A DNA stretch of 64,000 nt from Diadema setosum. Lineage: Eukaryota > Echinodermata > Echinoidea > Diadematoida > Diadematidae. Below the pieces are notes generated by a model. The model was not told where the DNA came from and made no database searches. It was given only the letters and a program-made list of their open reading frames with translations. The DNA lies in the NCBI GenBank assembly GCA_033980235.1, contig CM067072.1, positions 13,776,371 to 13,840,370 of the forward strand, given 5' to 3'. The translations under genes and the position numbers were made by a program. Shown here piece by piece: positions 12,027 through 23,025 of the stretch. Every line of letters begins with the position of its first letter. Position 1 is the first letter of the stretch.

Positions 12027-12159
12027 AATGCGCAGCAGTACGAAGCGCTCTACAGCGAACGGGCCGGATCGGCGTACTTCTCTGCGCACACGTTCGTCTA
12101 CGATGCAGTGTGGGCTGTGGCGGCGGCGCTCAACGCATCCATTGAACCATTGGCGCAAC
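12027..12159 (+). CDS. GABA-B-type receptor, exon 1 of 6 seen (end of ligand-binding lobe)
   Basis: The acceptor TTTTGTTCCCTCCCGGCAG opens a 133-nt exon that closes at CGCAAC|GTAAGTTG. It starts in phase 0 and encodes NAQQYEALYSER, then HTFVYDAVWAVAAALN. The (Y/F)-x-YDAVWA-x-A-x-ALN block is characteristic of the extracellular Venus-flytrap domain of metabotropic GABA-B receptors, shortly before the domain ends. It is the first of six consecutive exons (to 18167) whose phases all match and which together give 219 residues. GABA-B receptors are class C G-protein-coupled receptors at the plasma membrane; type 1 binds GABA and type 2 couples to G protein. I cannot assign the subunit type. Upstream exons for the signal peptide and first lobe were not found. 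Confidence 0.9.
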
Positions 12160-12961
12160 GTAAGTTGAATATTATGCACAATCGAACGCATGCAATGTGA
12201 CAATGAAATATCAAATGTGTTGTAATTTTAAATAAGAGATGGGGAAAAACTCTACATGGTCGCCGAAACATTTGCAACTATAATACTTCTAGTTCTACTA
12301 ATTCGAGGGCATGTATTAGCTTCAGCCTATGCCATCTCGGGTTCTTTAAACGAAGTTGCCCGTCCAAACCTGTCTTTCTAGCGTGGCTGTCCTCAGTTCT
12401 TTAATGCTATCACGGCCTGTGTCCTTGATTTGCAACACACCGGAAATGTCGGTGTAAATCGACACAAATCTATAAGATCAAGAAAGAACTCACAATGATT
12501 ATTCGTCGTGAAACATTAAAACGTCTTATATGAGACTTAGTGCTTATATAAGACACACTTATCAGAGACTTCGTGAAATGGATATCTACTTCTCTACATA
12601 GCTACATGAGTGTCTTTGGCCATTCTGAAATTTATTCAAAGACCATTATGTTGTGACTTCACGAAAACGGGTAGCTGGTGTCACAAAGTCTACTTCTTGT
12701 AATTTTATTTCATCTATACTGGCATTAATTGTATATGATTAATTCTCTTTCATAAACCTTTTGGCTTGAATTCACACACAAAAAAATAGTTTAAATAACA
12801 TAGTCCAACATACACCCAACAAAGATTCTATGGTGAAACTATGATAACGAATCGCTCGAAAAATTGTGTGCCGAAATATGCTGCCGGTGAATACAGCATG
12901 AACTTGGTTTCAGTTTTATCATTTTTTAAAATGATATTATCACGCCAACATTTGGACAACT

Positions 12962-12963
<2 letters not shown>

Positions 12964-13002
<39 letters not shown>
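12964..13002. repeat. (TA)n microsatellite
   Basis: Uninterrupted TA dinucleotide run within the first GABA-B-type intron. Confidence 0.95.
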
Positions 13003-13008
<6 letters not shown>

Positions 13009-13468
13009 CATTTGTCGATTATCATACAATTCAATCATTGCTTCCCGTAAAGACATAATTCGAAGATATTACAAAAGTACAGTAGCTTGATAAGAATTGC
13101 TGTTGATTTCTTTGCAAAATCAAAGAAATTAAGTGAAAATTTTGCGCATGTCAACAGGAGACTACTTTGTAGGCGATCACATCATGACCTCATCTCATTT
13201 GCATATTTATTATCATTTTTCAAATTTATTTCACGAGCGATTTTGACGAAAAATCCTCTGTTCCGATTGTCATGATTGCTCTATTGATTTTTGCTATGTA
13301 TCACAGAAGTCAGTTTGTAACACTGGGCTTATAGGGAGGTATTTGTCTAAAGTCATTGTTAGCGCGTGACATATCCAACCTTCACGACTGACTCATGAAT
13401 ATGCAACAATAAAATGATCAACTCATCTCGAAACGGACTCTGACATTGATTTGTGTTATTTCTTTCAG

Positions 13469-13563
13469 TCAATAAAACGATCGACAATTTCAACTATGAA
13501 GATTCGGAGATGAGGGAAGTGTTTATGGAGAAACTGGACGAACTAGATGCCTATGGGATGTCG
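13469..13563 (+). CDS. GABA-B-type receptor, exon 2 of 6 seen
   Basis: The acceptor GTTATTTCTTTCAG and the donor ATGTCG|GTAAGTTG bound a 95-nt exon that completes a split codon from the previous exon and ends in phase 0. It encodes LNKTIDNFNYEDSEMREVF and ends DELDAYGMS. This matches the conserved 'LNKTI-x-x-F-x-Y' stretch and the helix before the 'F-x-G-V/M-S-G' turn in GABA-B ectodomains. A (TA)n tract starts about 26 bases into the following intron. Confidence 0.9.
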
Positions 13564-13586
13564 GTAAGTTGCTAATGTATCTACCG

Positions 13587-13589
<3 letters not shown>

Positions 13590-13632
<43 letters not shown>
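13590..13632. repeat. (TA)n microsatellite
   Basis: TA run followed by a short CA run, close to the donor of the exon ending at 13563. Confidence 0.95.
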
Positions 13633-13640
<8 letters not shown>

Positions 13641-14174
13641 TATGAATTTACCTCTTAAATGAGATAGCTTCATGTGAATAAACATAATATTGCTTTGATA
13701 TTGACAACAAATGCAACTGGAGAAAAATGTGCGACAACGTGACCACGGGTGACGACATTCATGGGTACTGTTTAAGAGATAGCACGCGAACAGTACTAAA
13801 ATATGTTTATATCGGCCTCATTGAAGACCACTGCAAATATAGCATCCATCGGTCTAAATGGATCTTCTGCGTTGCAACAAAAAGGCAGCCTCCTTTTATG
13901 ACCAAGATTAGAATCAGAGTCGCGTTCTGGTGTGTGAAAACATTTTTGTATTACTCTTTCTTTAAAGATTCGGGATATTAAGGAGAGAGAGAAAAAAAAA
14001 AGAAGGAAATATATATGTCGAATTTCCTCAGGGCACCAAGACCGGTTACGTTTCCGCTTCTACATGACACCACAGAAAGAAGAATAACTCATTACTTAAC
14101 GGGCTCAAGGCAGCTCGAAGATTTTCTTTTTAACTACAATGTTTGTGATGTTGTTCATGTCAATAATATTTCAG

Positions 14175-14235
14175 GGTCCGCTGGCGTTTTCAAATGGCGA
14201 TCGGTTGGGTCGCTTTGTAGTTGAACAGATTTGGG
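14175..14235 (+). CDS. GABA-B-type receptor, exon 3 of 6 seen
   Basis: A 61-nt exon follows AATATTTCAG and ends at TTTGGG|GTAAGT. It encodes GPLAFSNGDRLGRFVVEQIW. This is the G-x-(V/L)-x-F-x-x-x-G-D/S-R motif followed by the beta strand that closes the ligand-binding domain in GABA-B receptors. It starts in phase 0 and leaves one base for the next exon. A (TG)n microsatellite follows in the intron. Confidence 0.9.
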
Positions 14236-14345
14236 GTAAGTCAACCCGTTTCCTTCGAAATTTTGAAATCCACATAAACTTCGCACATAACGCACCAGAA
14301 TGTGATATGATTTTGTTGCCCTTGTTGCTGTTGTTGTTGTTTGTT

Positions 14346-14361
14346 TGTGTGTGTGTGTGTC

Positions 14362-14392
<31 letters not shown>
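14346..14392. repeat. (TG)n microsatellite
   Basis: TG run with a CTGTCTG interruption, in the intron after the exon ending at 14235. Open frames on both strands here come from the repeat. Confidence 0.95.
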
Positions 14393-14396
<4 letters not shown>

Positions 14397-14654
14397 GAAC
14401 AAATATCCCAAACTGCTGTTTCTTCTCGAAATGGTACTCTAAAGCAAAAATAAATGGTAACATTATCTGTTGGTTCTTTCTTTGAAATTGGCAGTTTAGG
14501 ATGTTCACGTAATCGTCGTGATGTATTCATCTATGTCTACTTCTTGACACTTTCTGATTTATTCTCTTATTACTTACTCACACACCACGATGTTGCCATA
14601 CTACGTATATGTGAACAGAAAGAGAGAAAAAATGGAAGAACAAAAACGAGAGAA

Positions 14655-14655
<1 letters not shown>

Positions 14656-14705
<50 letters not shown>

Positions 14706-14708
14706 TAT
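14656..14708. repeat. (TA)n microsatellite, left flank of a MITE
   Basis: TA run that ends at the left terminus of the inverted-repeat element at 14709-14956. A second TA run follows the right terminus at 14957-14979. Confidence 0.95.
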
Positions 14709-14956
14709 GAGGAGCTCATTTGCAAAAGGGGCTAGATCCACGTTTAGTACTTTAGAGGAAAACATGGTTTGTTTGTGAGAATTTGTACACAAGTGTATGG
14801 AAAATCAAAATCTAATTTTGCTATAATTTCTTTTCAAATAGTTGTCTGGAGTTGAAATTTTCGCTGTAACTAACTCAAATGGAATTCTGTGCAGTGATGC
14901 TAATAACTCAATTTTCATCAAAAATGGATCTAGCCCCTTTTGCAAATAAGCTCTTC
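14709..14956. mobile_element. Mariner-like MITE inserted in a TA repeat
   Basis: The 32-base termini are inverted repeats with about two mismatches. The left reads GAGGAGCTCATTTGCAAAAG, and the right is its reverse complement, ending CTTTTGCAAATAAGCTCTTC. Both are followed inward by the GGGGCTAGATCCA block. The element is 248 bp, encodes nothing and is flanked on both sides by TA runs, as expected for Tc1/mariner-type targeting of TA. Confidence 0.85.
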
Positions 14957-15268
14957 ATATATATATATATATATATATACTTATATATATTCACATATAG
15001 TTACAAATCTTACATATATAATATCTGGGGATAGGAAAAGATATATAAACAATCACATTTAACAACATGGTTATCTGAATAGTTGAGTCTATCTAATGAG
15101 TACACAAACCTATTGGAAATGCGGAAAAAGTCTTAAAAAGAAAAAAAAACCGATGTAAACGTATTTCGTATAGTTTGGGTTTGTTTGTTTGTTTGTTGTA
15201 ATTTTTTGTTTTGTTTTTGGTAATGTTTTCCTTTCGTCATTTTCGTGGTGTGTTGTTGTCATTTGAAG

Positions 15269-15352
15269 ATGGAGTTCCTCGGATAATCGGCTACTACTAC
15301 CAGGGCGACAGACGCTTTGACTGGAGTGGTCCTTACAATCTCACCTGGATCG
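15269..15352 (+). CDS. GABA-B-type receptor, exon 4 of 6 seen
   Basis: An 84-nt exon follows TTGTCATTTGAAG and ends at GGATCG|GTAAAAA. It encodes GVPRIIGYYYQGDRRFDW and ends PYNLTWI, corresponding to the 'I-G-x-Y-x-x-x-x-D' and 'L-x-W' segments at the end of the GABA-B extracellular domain. The phase matches both neighbouring exons. Confidence 0.88.
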
Positions 15353-16089
15353 GTAAAAAAAAAATAGAAATAAATGCCATTTTGATCGCTTTTCTGTACT
15401 GAGTCAGCTACACGGTTTTCTCCACGTTCCAATAGAATGTTGTCGAGATTGCATGAGCTTTAACGTTCATCTACAACGACATACTCGCAAAAGGAGAATC
15501 AAGAAGTATATCCAAAATGAAATGTCTATTCAAATTATTGTGTGTGTGGTTTGTTTGTTTGTTTGTTTTTTTCATCAAATTAAGCGATGGGGTGCATGGA
15601 ATTTTGGAAATGATGATACTTAGGAATTTTTCCTCCTTCGACAGTCTCTTCTATTCAAAATCCGACACGTTGTCTCTTTGCTTATCCAAAAAGCAAATGT
15701 TTATCCAGGCTGACATTTCGCCAAACCTCGCACAAATATCCTTTCGGTGAATTGTCCCTTTGTCCTCCATGTAAAAACACTTCCAAAAATCTGTTTCCAT
15801 TAAAATATTGTCAGTGACTTTTGGGTGCCATGGTTTTGAGGAGGTTGACGGAAATTCACTCGGAGAAAACTGCCGATTGAAACCAAACTTTAAAAACATA
15901 CATTGTGTCAATATCAACATAAAGAGAGTCATTTGGAATTAATAATTAATTAATGATTGCAATAATGATAACTAATTTCCGAGTATTTATACCATCGCAA
16001 ATCTTTTATTTTATTAGAAATTGGCATAATACAAAAAAACAAATCAGGGATGTGAATAAGCTTGCAGAGAACTATATACATGATAATCA

Positions 16090-16091
16090 TA

Positions 16092-16141
<50 letters not shown>

Positions 16142-16180
16142 ATACATATATATGTATATACAGTATATATATTGTATATA
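16090..16180. repeat. (TA)n microsatellite
   Basis: Long TA run with CA and TG interruptions in a GABA-B-type intron. Confidence 0.95.
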
Positions 16181-16446
16181 TGTATGTGTCAGTGTGTGTC
16201 ATAAGTATGTAATATAGAGAGAAATATGTGTGCTTATTTCACACCCCGTTATTCATTTCAATAAACACCCTTTGACGCCATGACTCTCTTATACCATAAT
16301 GTAAGTATATATAGGACATAATACATTATGCATTTTCGACTATCATCTCCAATAATCCCTTGCTTACCCGGTATAATGTCAGTGCATCGATTATGAATCC
16401 CCTTTTTTTCCGGGTAATATTCTCACACCTTCTGACGATTGCGCAG

Positions 16447-16597
16447 GCGACGGACCCCCTCACGACGAAATCTTCCTCGACAGCGAGATGCTCACTTTGC
16501 CGGTCTCGGTCTACGCCTCGATCGCAGGCCTCTCTTGCCTTGGGATAATTCTCGCTGCGTCCGTGCTCGCCTTCAACATTGCCTTCAGACGTCAGAG
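16447..16597 (+). CDS. GABA-B-type receptor, exon 5 of 6 seen (first membrane helix)
   Basis: The acceptor CTGACGATTGCGCAG opens a 151-nt exon that ends at GTCAGAG|GTAAAA. It encodes GDGPPHDEIFLDSEMLTLPV, then a hydrophobic helix of about 25 residues (VYASIAGLSCLGIILAASVL) and AFNIAFRRQR. The proline pair in GG/GD-x-P-P, the first transmembrane helix and the F-N-I-x-F-R end are typical of GABA-B receptors. They differ from mGlu and CaSR receptors, which carry a long cysteine-rich domain here. The helix is followed by basic residues, as expected for the cytosolic side. Confidence 0.9.
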
Positions 16598-16646
16598 GTA
16601 AAATAATAGTATTAAAAAAAACAAGAGACATGGTATTCCTGGCTTC

Positions 16647-17035
16647 TTAAAGGGATAGTGTAGTATTGGTTGCGGTGAGAATTCGGCTTTCAACTTTTTG
16701 CTAGATATGTAGAAACCACTGTATAAAATGTTAAAAAGCATACAATTCGAACAGGAATTCAAAGTTTATTCGATGAAAATCGGTTTTAAAATGACTGAGA
16801 TATATAAACACAAAGTAAAACACAGCGATCCTGAGATAAAAAGATGGGTCCCACATTTTGTTAGGATCGCTTTGTTTTGATATCTCAGCCAAATTCAAAC
16901 CGATGATTTTCATCAATATGAAAGTGTATTCCTCTTAGAATTCTATGCCTTTTCATATTTCTTAAGAGGTTTCTCGTCATCTCAAAAAATAATCATATAA
17001 AATCGTTGGAAACCTCAAGCCTCATCTCAATCAAT
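16647..17035. mobile_element. Family A MITE, right end lost
   Basis: The left terminus TTAAAGGGATAGTGTAGTAT and the internal palindrome (CGATCC...GGATCG, ATATCTCAGCC) match the family A element at 10656-11079. The right side decays after CTCATCTCAATCAA without a clear TTAA end. Confidence 0.75.
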
Positions 17036-17773
17036 TCAATATCAAAAACATTGTTAGCATGGAAGGCCATGAGACTTTTTAGATTTTTTTCTTGCATTAA
17101 TAACTTATTTATCAAAATGTCACAATGGACGGAAAGACGAACAAAGAATTCCATTAATATATCTCATTGTCCAAATGTGTACCTTCTGCTTTCAACTACT
17201 TTATATGTTGGAAACAAGCTTCAAGTTCTATACACATCATTCAATTGTTCTAGTAGAATACAGGTTAATTGATTAACATATCACATGCATGGATACTTGC
17301 CAGTATGGTAATACTTTATGAATAATCGTAAACTTGTCCTGTAATAAAGTATTAGTTCGACGAAGTTCGACAAAGTATGTGTTAAAGTTGACTCTATCGG
17401 TTTATCTGCGATCGAATATATAAGAATTTTTGTAACTGATTTCTTTGAGCATTGCAATTATGCATTTTTCCTCGTCTTCCTTCCCAAATATGGGTCTTCC
17501 CTTGAAGTGTACACCAATTTTCACTAAATATCTTATTTTTCAAAGAGATGAATAAGAATAAGATGATCATTCGCAATAATTTACTACTTTCTTGTAATAG
17601 CCTGTCAACAACATCTTTCTTTTCTTTTCATTTTTTTTTTGGAGTCTCATTTCCAACAAAACATTGGTTTTTATTGAATTTTAGTTTGATATGTAGGTTA
17701 TTTACTTGCTCCCTTTCAGCCCCAGTGTTTTTGTTCATATATTCTATATTACATTTATTTTGTTATAGTTGCA

Positions 17774-17965
17774 TTTGTAGGAATTTGTGATATTAAAGAT
17801 ACAATTTCATTCGCATTGAATTGAATTGAAATTAATTCTTCCAAATAAAGTCAACGTAGATATGTGCAGTTGTGGTTGCATTTGAATGAATTTGTGATAT
17901 TAAAATCACAATTTCATTCGAAATGAATTGAACTGAAATGAATTCTTCCGAATAAAGCCAACGTT
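17774..17965. repeat. Tandem duplication with GAATTGAATTGAA tail
   Basis: Two copies of a unit of about 105 bp, each containing AATTTGTGATATTAAA, ACAATTTCATTCG, a TTGAATTGAA or TTGAACTGAA run and AATTCTTCC(A/G)AATAAAG. The GAATTGAATTGAA pattern resembles 3' tails of some non-LTR retrotransposons, but no coding part is attached. Confidence 0.6.
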
Positions 17966-18034
17966 TGAAAGTGCACTGGCTCTCAGTCATGGAAATTTGA
18001 GGAATGATTTCGTGATTAATTTGTGTTCCGTCAG

Positions 18035-18167
18035 GGCGGTGAAGCTCTCGAGTCCCAACATCAACAACCTGATCATCCTAGGAGGCATCATGACCTTCCT
18101 GGCCGTCATCCTCATGGGAGCCGACGAGAACGTCGTCGACCTCGATCGAATGGACGACATCTGCAAG
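18035..18167 (+). CDS. GABA-B-type receptor, exon 6 of 6 seen (first loop and second helix)
   Basis: The acceptor GTGTTCCGTCAG and donor TGCAAG|GTCAGT bound a 133-nt exon. It completes the split arginine codon, then encodes AVKLSSPNINNLIILGGIMT, FLAVILMGADENVVDLDR and MDDICK. The S-P-N/x-N-NL-I-I-L-GG signature of the first intracellular loop and second helix, and the C before the third helix, match GABA-B receptors. The exon ends in phase 0. The third to seventh helices and the cytoplasmic tail were not found downstream in the window. Either the next intron is very long, or the locus is truncated or misassembled. Confidence 0.9.
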
Positions 18168-18848
18168 GTCAGTCAAAATCAAGATAACGAAAATATTGGT
18201 ATTTTGAAGAACGACGAGAAATCTGATGTTTACCGACTTCTTGAGGGACCGCCGACGCCCAAGAAGGTCGGCTGTACACAAACACGACAATCCAAGCGTT
18301 TGCCTCTCAGTTCGACTCTTCGCAAATATTTTCTTTTTTTAAAGGCATAATTTACCATTTGCAGATGAAACAAAAACCTAGCATTAGTGCTTCAAAATAG
18401 TTCTAAAATATGAGTTAGGGATAGAAACAACCACTGTAAAAATTTGAATCCCTATGATCGATGTTAAGTTTGTTAAATACACAAAATGTGAACAATAGTT
18501 ATAATAAGAATGTTTCCAGACTAAACCGTCTACAGTTACGGTTTATTGAGAAAAACACTGATATCTCCTTATATTTTAGGCTTTATTGCGAAAATTTTAT
18601 CTGGTAGGATGTTTTTTGATGCAACAGACCTACACATATGCATAAAATGTGATATCTTGAACATTTTTGAAATCGCTGCTCCCAAAGGTAAACTGGAACT
18701 TTAATGATTGTTCTTGAGATATTTGAATTTTCCTCGTCACATACTCATACACTCATATATAATTTTTTTTCATATAATTTATTTTGATTCACTCCTTATT
18801 TGCATTCATGTATACATCATCAGGTATACATCACACATACATATAAAA

Positions 18849-18865
18849 ATGTATATATATGTATG

Positions 18866-18952
<87 letters not shown>
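18849..18952. repeat. Long (TA)n microsatellite
   Basis: About 100 bases of nearly pure TA, followed by a TG run to about 18980. Confidence 0.95.
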
Positions 18953-18955
<3 letters not shown>

Positions 18956-19173
18956 GTGTGTGTGTGTGCATGTGTATGTGTGGTAGTGGTATGTATAATG
19001 TTATAGGGCCTATATGTAATTCGATTAGAAGTATATATTGCTCCACAATGAGCAGTTGGATAGTAAAACTCGTCGGCAGCAATGAAAATCTTTAAACATA
19101 CATATCGAACACTATGTGCAGACATGTAAAAAAAAAATATTCATGTATTCATTCATAATGACGGAAGGTTTGT

Positions 19174-19174
19174 A

Positions 19175-19230
<56 letters not shown>
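19174..19230. repeat. (TA)n microsatellite
   Basis: TA run with single-base interruptions. Confidence 0.95.
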
Positions 19231-19231
<1 letters not shown>

Positions 19232-19457
19232 GGAATGCATGTGTATGCGATATAATGTGCATGTGTAGATTTGTGCGCCTCCACTCATGTAGTTAAAAAT
19301 GGGAAAGGTTGTCTGACTCGTGTACGCCATTGCGTCCAGCGATGCGGGTGTACTTCCTAACGAGTGTACACACACACACACAAAAAAAAAAAAGAGAGAA
19401 AAAAAAAAACCTTAATGGTCGTACATGTATCATTCAAATATGCCACTGACTTCCCTC

Positions 19458-19460
19458 TCC

Positions 19461-19492
<32 letters not shown>
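19458..19492. repeat. Poly-C and (CT)n tract
   Basis: A C-run of about 12 bases followed by a CT dinucleotide run. Confidence 0.95.
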
Positions 19493-19493
<1 letters not shown>

Positions 19494-20519
19494 CACGTTT
19501 TGCGTGAGTGGTACGCGGCTCTATGGATAGCCCCCGGGTCACACTTTCATTGCATATATTTTTGTCAATTCAAAAGGAATCTCAACCTTTTATACAGAGA
19601 TGGAAAGAGCTTTTTGAGCTCTTTTAGGCTATGTTGGTTCATTTCATCATAGATGAGGTCTCTCTTTTTGATTTCTAGAAAAAATGAGGTTGACTTGTAC
19701 GGTTTGTTACTTATTGTATACAGTAAAACTGGCGCTAAGTGCTAATTCTGGAGGATCCTGATATCTTTTTTTAGGAAAAGTGGATTTGCTTCCAATTGAC
19801 TTATTTCACAAGTGAATATACTACTGAAGATGTTCCATCACTTATTTTATGATTTTATCATAATTTAGTATTTTTAAAAGTGAAATTTCAGATTAGGTCG
19901 GGGAGAGAGCATTTTGCCAAAATGCTTGCGTGGTACATTTTTAGGTTTTTGAAATTACTGTAATTCCTTTTTATTTTCTTAAATGAATTGGTAATGGTGT
20001 GAAAACAATTCAGATTTGAAGAGTCTTCCAGCATCTTCCGTCATATGGAGAGGATTATTGGTGTTATATATGAAAATTCAACTTTTTTTTAATCATCTCT
20101 ACACTTTTTATGTATATATACCTGTGGAAGAGTCATTTCTTAAGGGTGATTTCCAGTGCTAATTTTCTTTGTGTATTCACATAGTTTCCCCAATGTATTC
20201 ATCCTAATGTACTTTTGATGACTTCTCTTTCTTTATTTACACATGTTTTTTGTGATTGTTGAACATATTAGGTGTTTATTTTTTGTTTTAAATACTCATA
20301 TTTTGTCAAAATGTTATAACACGGGAAAGCGCCATCTATTGTCATTCAGTATGTAGTTAGTCTGCTACGGTTCTGTCTAGGCCTCGCATAACTTCATTTC
20401 GATGTATTTTTACGATGATTTGTTGGCATACTAAGAAGGAAATTGAGTAAGGATAAATATACCTCAATTTTACCTAGAATAAACCAATAGAATCCAGCAT
20501 GAAAGATATGATTGTACTT

Positions 20520-21260
20520 TGAAGAGGTCGACACATGGAACTTGGACATCCGAGTCTCTGCCCACCCGGCCGCACGTACCGCCGTGGTGAGAAACGTCCG
20601 CGGCGTGGTACAACGCTGGCGGCTGACACACGCTGCATACTGTATAAGAAGAGCGCTCTGTGTTTGAGCATAGCAGCTGGCCGAATCACATCATGGAAAC
20701 TAAACACTGCTTCGGATTTTGGAGTTTACACCACTTTGAATTTCAACATTTTGTAAGTACATCTATATGAATAGATTTATTCCTTTTGTTATTTTACCGT
20801 GTTTCGGTTGGCGACCAGTGGTTGCGTATCGATCGTACCCGTACTCTTGTTTTAAGCTTGTCTTTCCGTGTCTTTACGTCGCGTTTAGCAGGGCAGGGAG
20901 TTGGGTAACCCCGGGGCGGGGCCCGGGGCGCTACTCGGTACAGGTTGGGGTCGCTGGTGAGGTTAGGAATGTATTGGGCAGTGTCAGTTAGTTAGTTAGA
21001 TATCTACTATTCAGCACTCCCAAATTGGACCAAAACCCCGTGAACGTTTAGCTTACAGACTCACGTAATATCATGAATCAAATTTGTCGCTGCGCTGCGC
21101 GCTGGAAATGTTGGCATCAACCACGTCAACGTCGACTGTCACCCACACACGTCATCGTGCACGGAGTGTACGGGTGAGGTTAATGCTAACAGTAATACAT
21201 CCTTCTGAACGTATGGGACTACTAACAACGTTAGTCAAATGGACTTTTCATCTACATGTA
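20520..21260. promoter_or_regulatory. CpG-rich segment, possible promoter or first exon
   Basis: The sequence is strongly enriched in G+C and CpG against AT-rich flanks (GGCCGCACGTACCGCCGTGG, CCCCGGGGCGGGGCCCGGGG). Plus-strand donor-like sites occur at CCGCCGTG|GTGAGAAA and GGTACAG|GTTGGGG. No reading frame was recognised, so this may be a promoter or non-coding first exon of a gene not otherwise seen. Confidence 0.3.
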
Positions 21261-23025
21261 CTTTAGTTTGTACCTAGAAATAGTACGATTCTATTGCAAA
21301 ATCGGCATTATCAATCACGACGTAAATCTCGTGCGGTCTTCCAAATATGCCTATACAAAATCCATTTGCTATTCCATTTGTTGGTACAATTTAAGTGTAT
21401 AACATAAGTTACAAAGAAACATTTTGATCTGAATCAACCTAGACTACCTGGTATATGGACTATCGTTGAAAATTATCAATACCAATCCGTTATGGACAAA
21501 TAAATAAAACTGCCTAAATCCATTCTAGCAATATCTAACTTGCATCTGTTATTTATAAATTCACATCTGTGTAGGCTAAGTAGTAGGCCTACTAGTAAGT
21601 AGTACAGTAGTACTGCACGAAGTATGGTATGAATATTATTTAGATTCTACTACACGTATGATATCAATTTATTTCAGTAGCCAGGGTGTGCAGTATGCAG
21701 TCATCTGTGTACCTGTGCTGTGAATTGTCATTGTCACTTTATTTTATCGTAAAAGAAGTCTACTTATGTTGGCAGTGCTAAATCGTCTCTTCATAATTCA
21801 CAAAGTACATGAAGAGAGTAATCAAACTGTGAAATCAGACAGAAGGAATCCAAAGTCTGCTATTCTTCCCAAAGTTTACAGTCGTAAATCGTATTCTTGA
21901 GCATTTTCCCAATTAAACATGATAAAATGCAGACTTTAGAAGACCAGGGGTGTAAAACCAGAGGCAGACTGCATAAGGATAAAAAATTTACAGGTACAAT
22001 TCTTTAATACATGTATGTCAAATTGCACTTGGGACTAAATGTTTAAACTTATGACTATATTCTGGGTGTCATTTTGAATTTTGCTCAAGAGCCACTTGGC
22101 CTGGGGATGCCCATCACTGCATTTCAGTTGAATTCTAAATGTTTGTAAAGAAAAAAAAAAATAATGAAATGCTGATCTCTGTATTAATATACTGAATAAA
22201 GTGGGATTTTACTCAGCACCAGTGTTTCCTAAAAATTGGTCATTGTATTAAATGTATTATAGCACATTCTTTGTGCATTCTATTTTATTAGTACCGGTAC
22301 TACACAATCATAGTGGCTTCATTCAAATTCAAGAATGCTGAAATTTGGAAAAACCTGTGTAGAATGTAGTCTGCAGAGACAGAATGCAATAAGTAGGCCC
22401 AAAGTGTGTAGTTTGATCGAGCTTTATTTCAAATGCACCTTGATGTTTTTGAACATGGACATGAACTGGTAACATGAATCTGCCAATTACGTAGTATTTA
22501 AGTGATGACTTCTGTATATAATCATTTAGTTTCATGAAAGGGTTTACATGATGTTGATTTACAGTACGAGTTAGATGACTGAGATTTGTCATTGAGATTA
22601 CATGGAATAAGTCATGTCAATATTACTTGAGGTGTTTCAACATTAAATTATCCTTTCATGACTGTACTCCATTATGTTATTGTTATTGTTGTATTGCTTT
22701 TGTTTGGTATTGATCATACTAATGTTCATGGTCGAAATGAGCACTAATGTTCATTTTTCAAACTTATAGTGCCGTATGATTTTAAAAGTTGATATCTCCA
22801 CATTGAAATTACGATTCCAGCACTTCATTTGATTTTGATTTTTTTATCAGTTTTTTCTTTTCAGATATCTCTTACAGTATCTGAACATTTGTTTAGATAA
22901 GTTATTGATTCAAGATGTAATGCTTGTCACTTTTCACTTTTTCATTTGTTTTCAAATTTTCATTGATTTTATCTTATTAGGCTAACTCTTACCTAGCCAC
23001 TGTAGGACAGTTTCAGCATCTCTTT
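21261..23025. other. Intergenic, no gene recognised
   Basis: AT-rich DNA with words such as GTAGGCCTACTAG and TACATGTA, which recur in the window. No exon, RNA gene or clear transposon end was found. Confidence 0.4.

Larger units (their letters stand above)
12160..18034 (+). other. Introns of the GABA-B-type gene
   Basis: Five introns of about 1.31, 0.61, 1.03, 1.09 and 1.44 kb. They contain (TA)n tracts at 12964-13002, 13590-13632, 14656-14708, 14957-14979 and 16090-16134 and a (TG)n tract at 14346-14392. A mariner-like MITE lies at 14709-14956, a family A MITE at 16647-17035 and a tandem repeat at 17774-17965. No other exon was recognised. Confidence 0.8.
18168..20500. other. Downstream of the last receptor exon; no exon found
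   Basis: After the donor at 18168 the sequence contains very long TA runs (18849-18952 and 19174-19230), a CT run and AT-rich DNA. An open frame continues about 60 codons past the donor, but its composition changes and the donor is good, so it is taken as intron. No third-helix exon of the receptor was recognised. Confidence 0.5.

Noticed and set aside
18168..18350. Read-through of the last receptor exon to a stop codon
   Set aside because: The donor GTCAGT is sound and the residues after it no longer resemble the receptor. It is kept only as a possibility in the finding on the truncated gene.
18800..19006. Open frames rich in tyrosine-isoleucine or threonine-histidine over simple repeats (also 10011-10215, 14155-14530, 12828-13050, 16090-16204)
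   Set aside because: They are translations of (TA)n, (TG)n or (TTG)n tracts.
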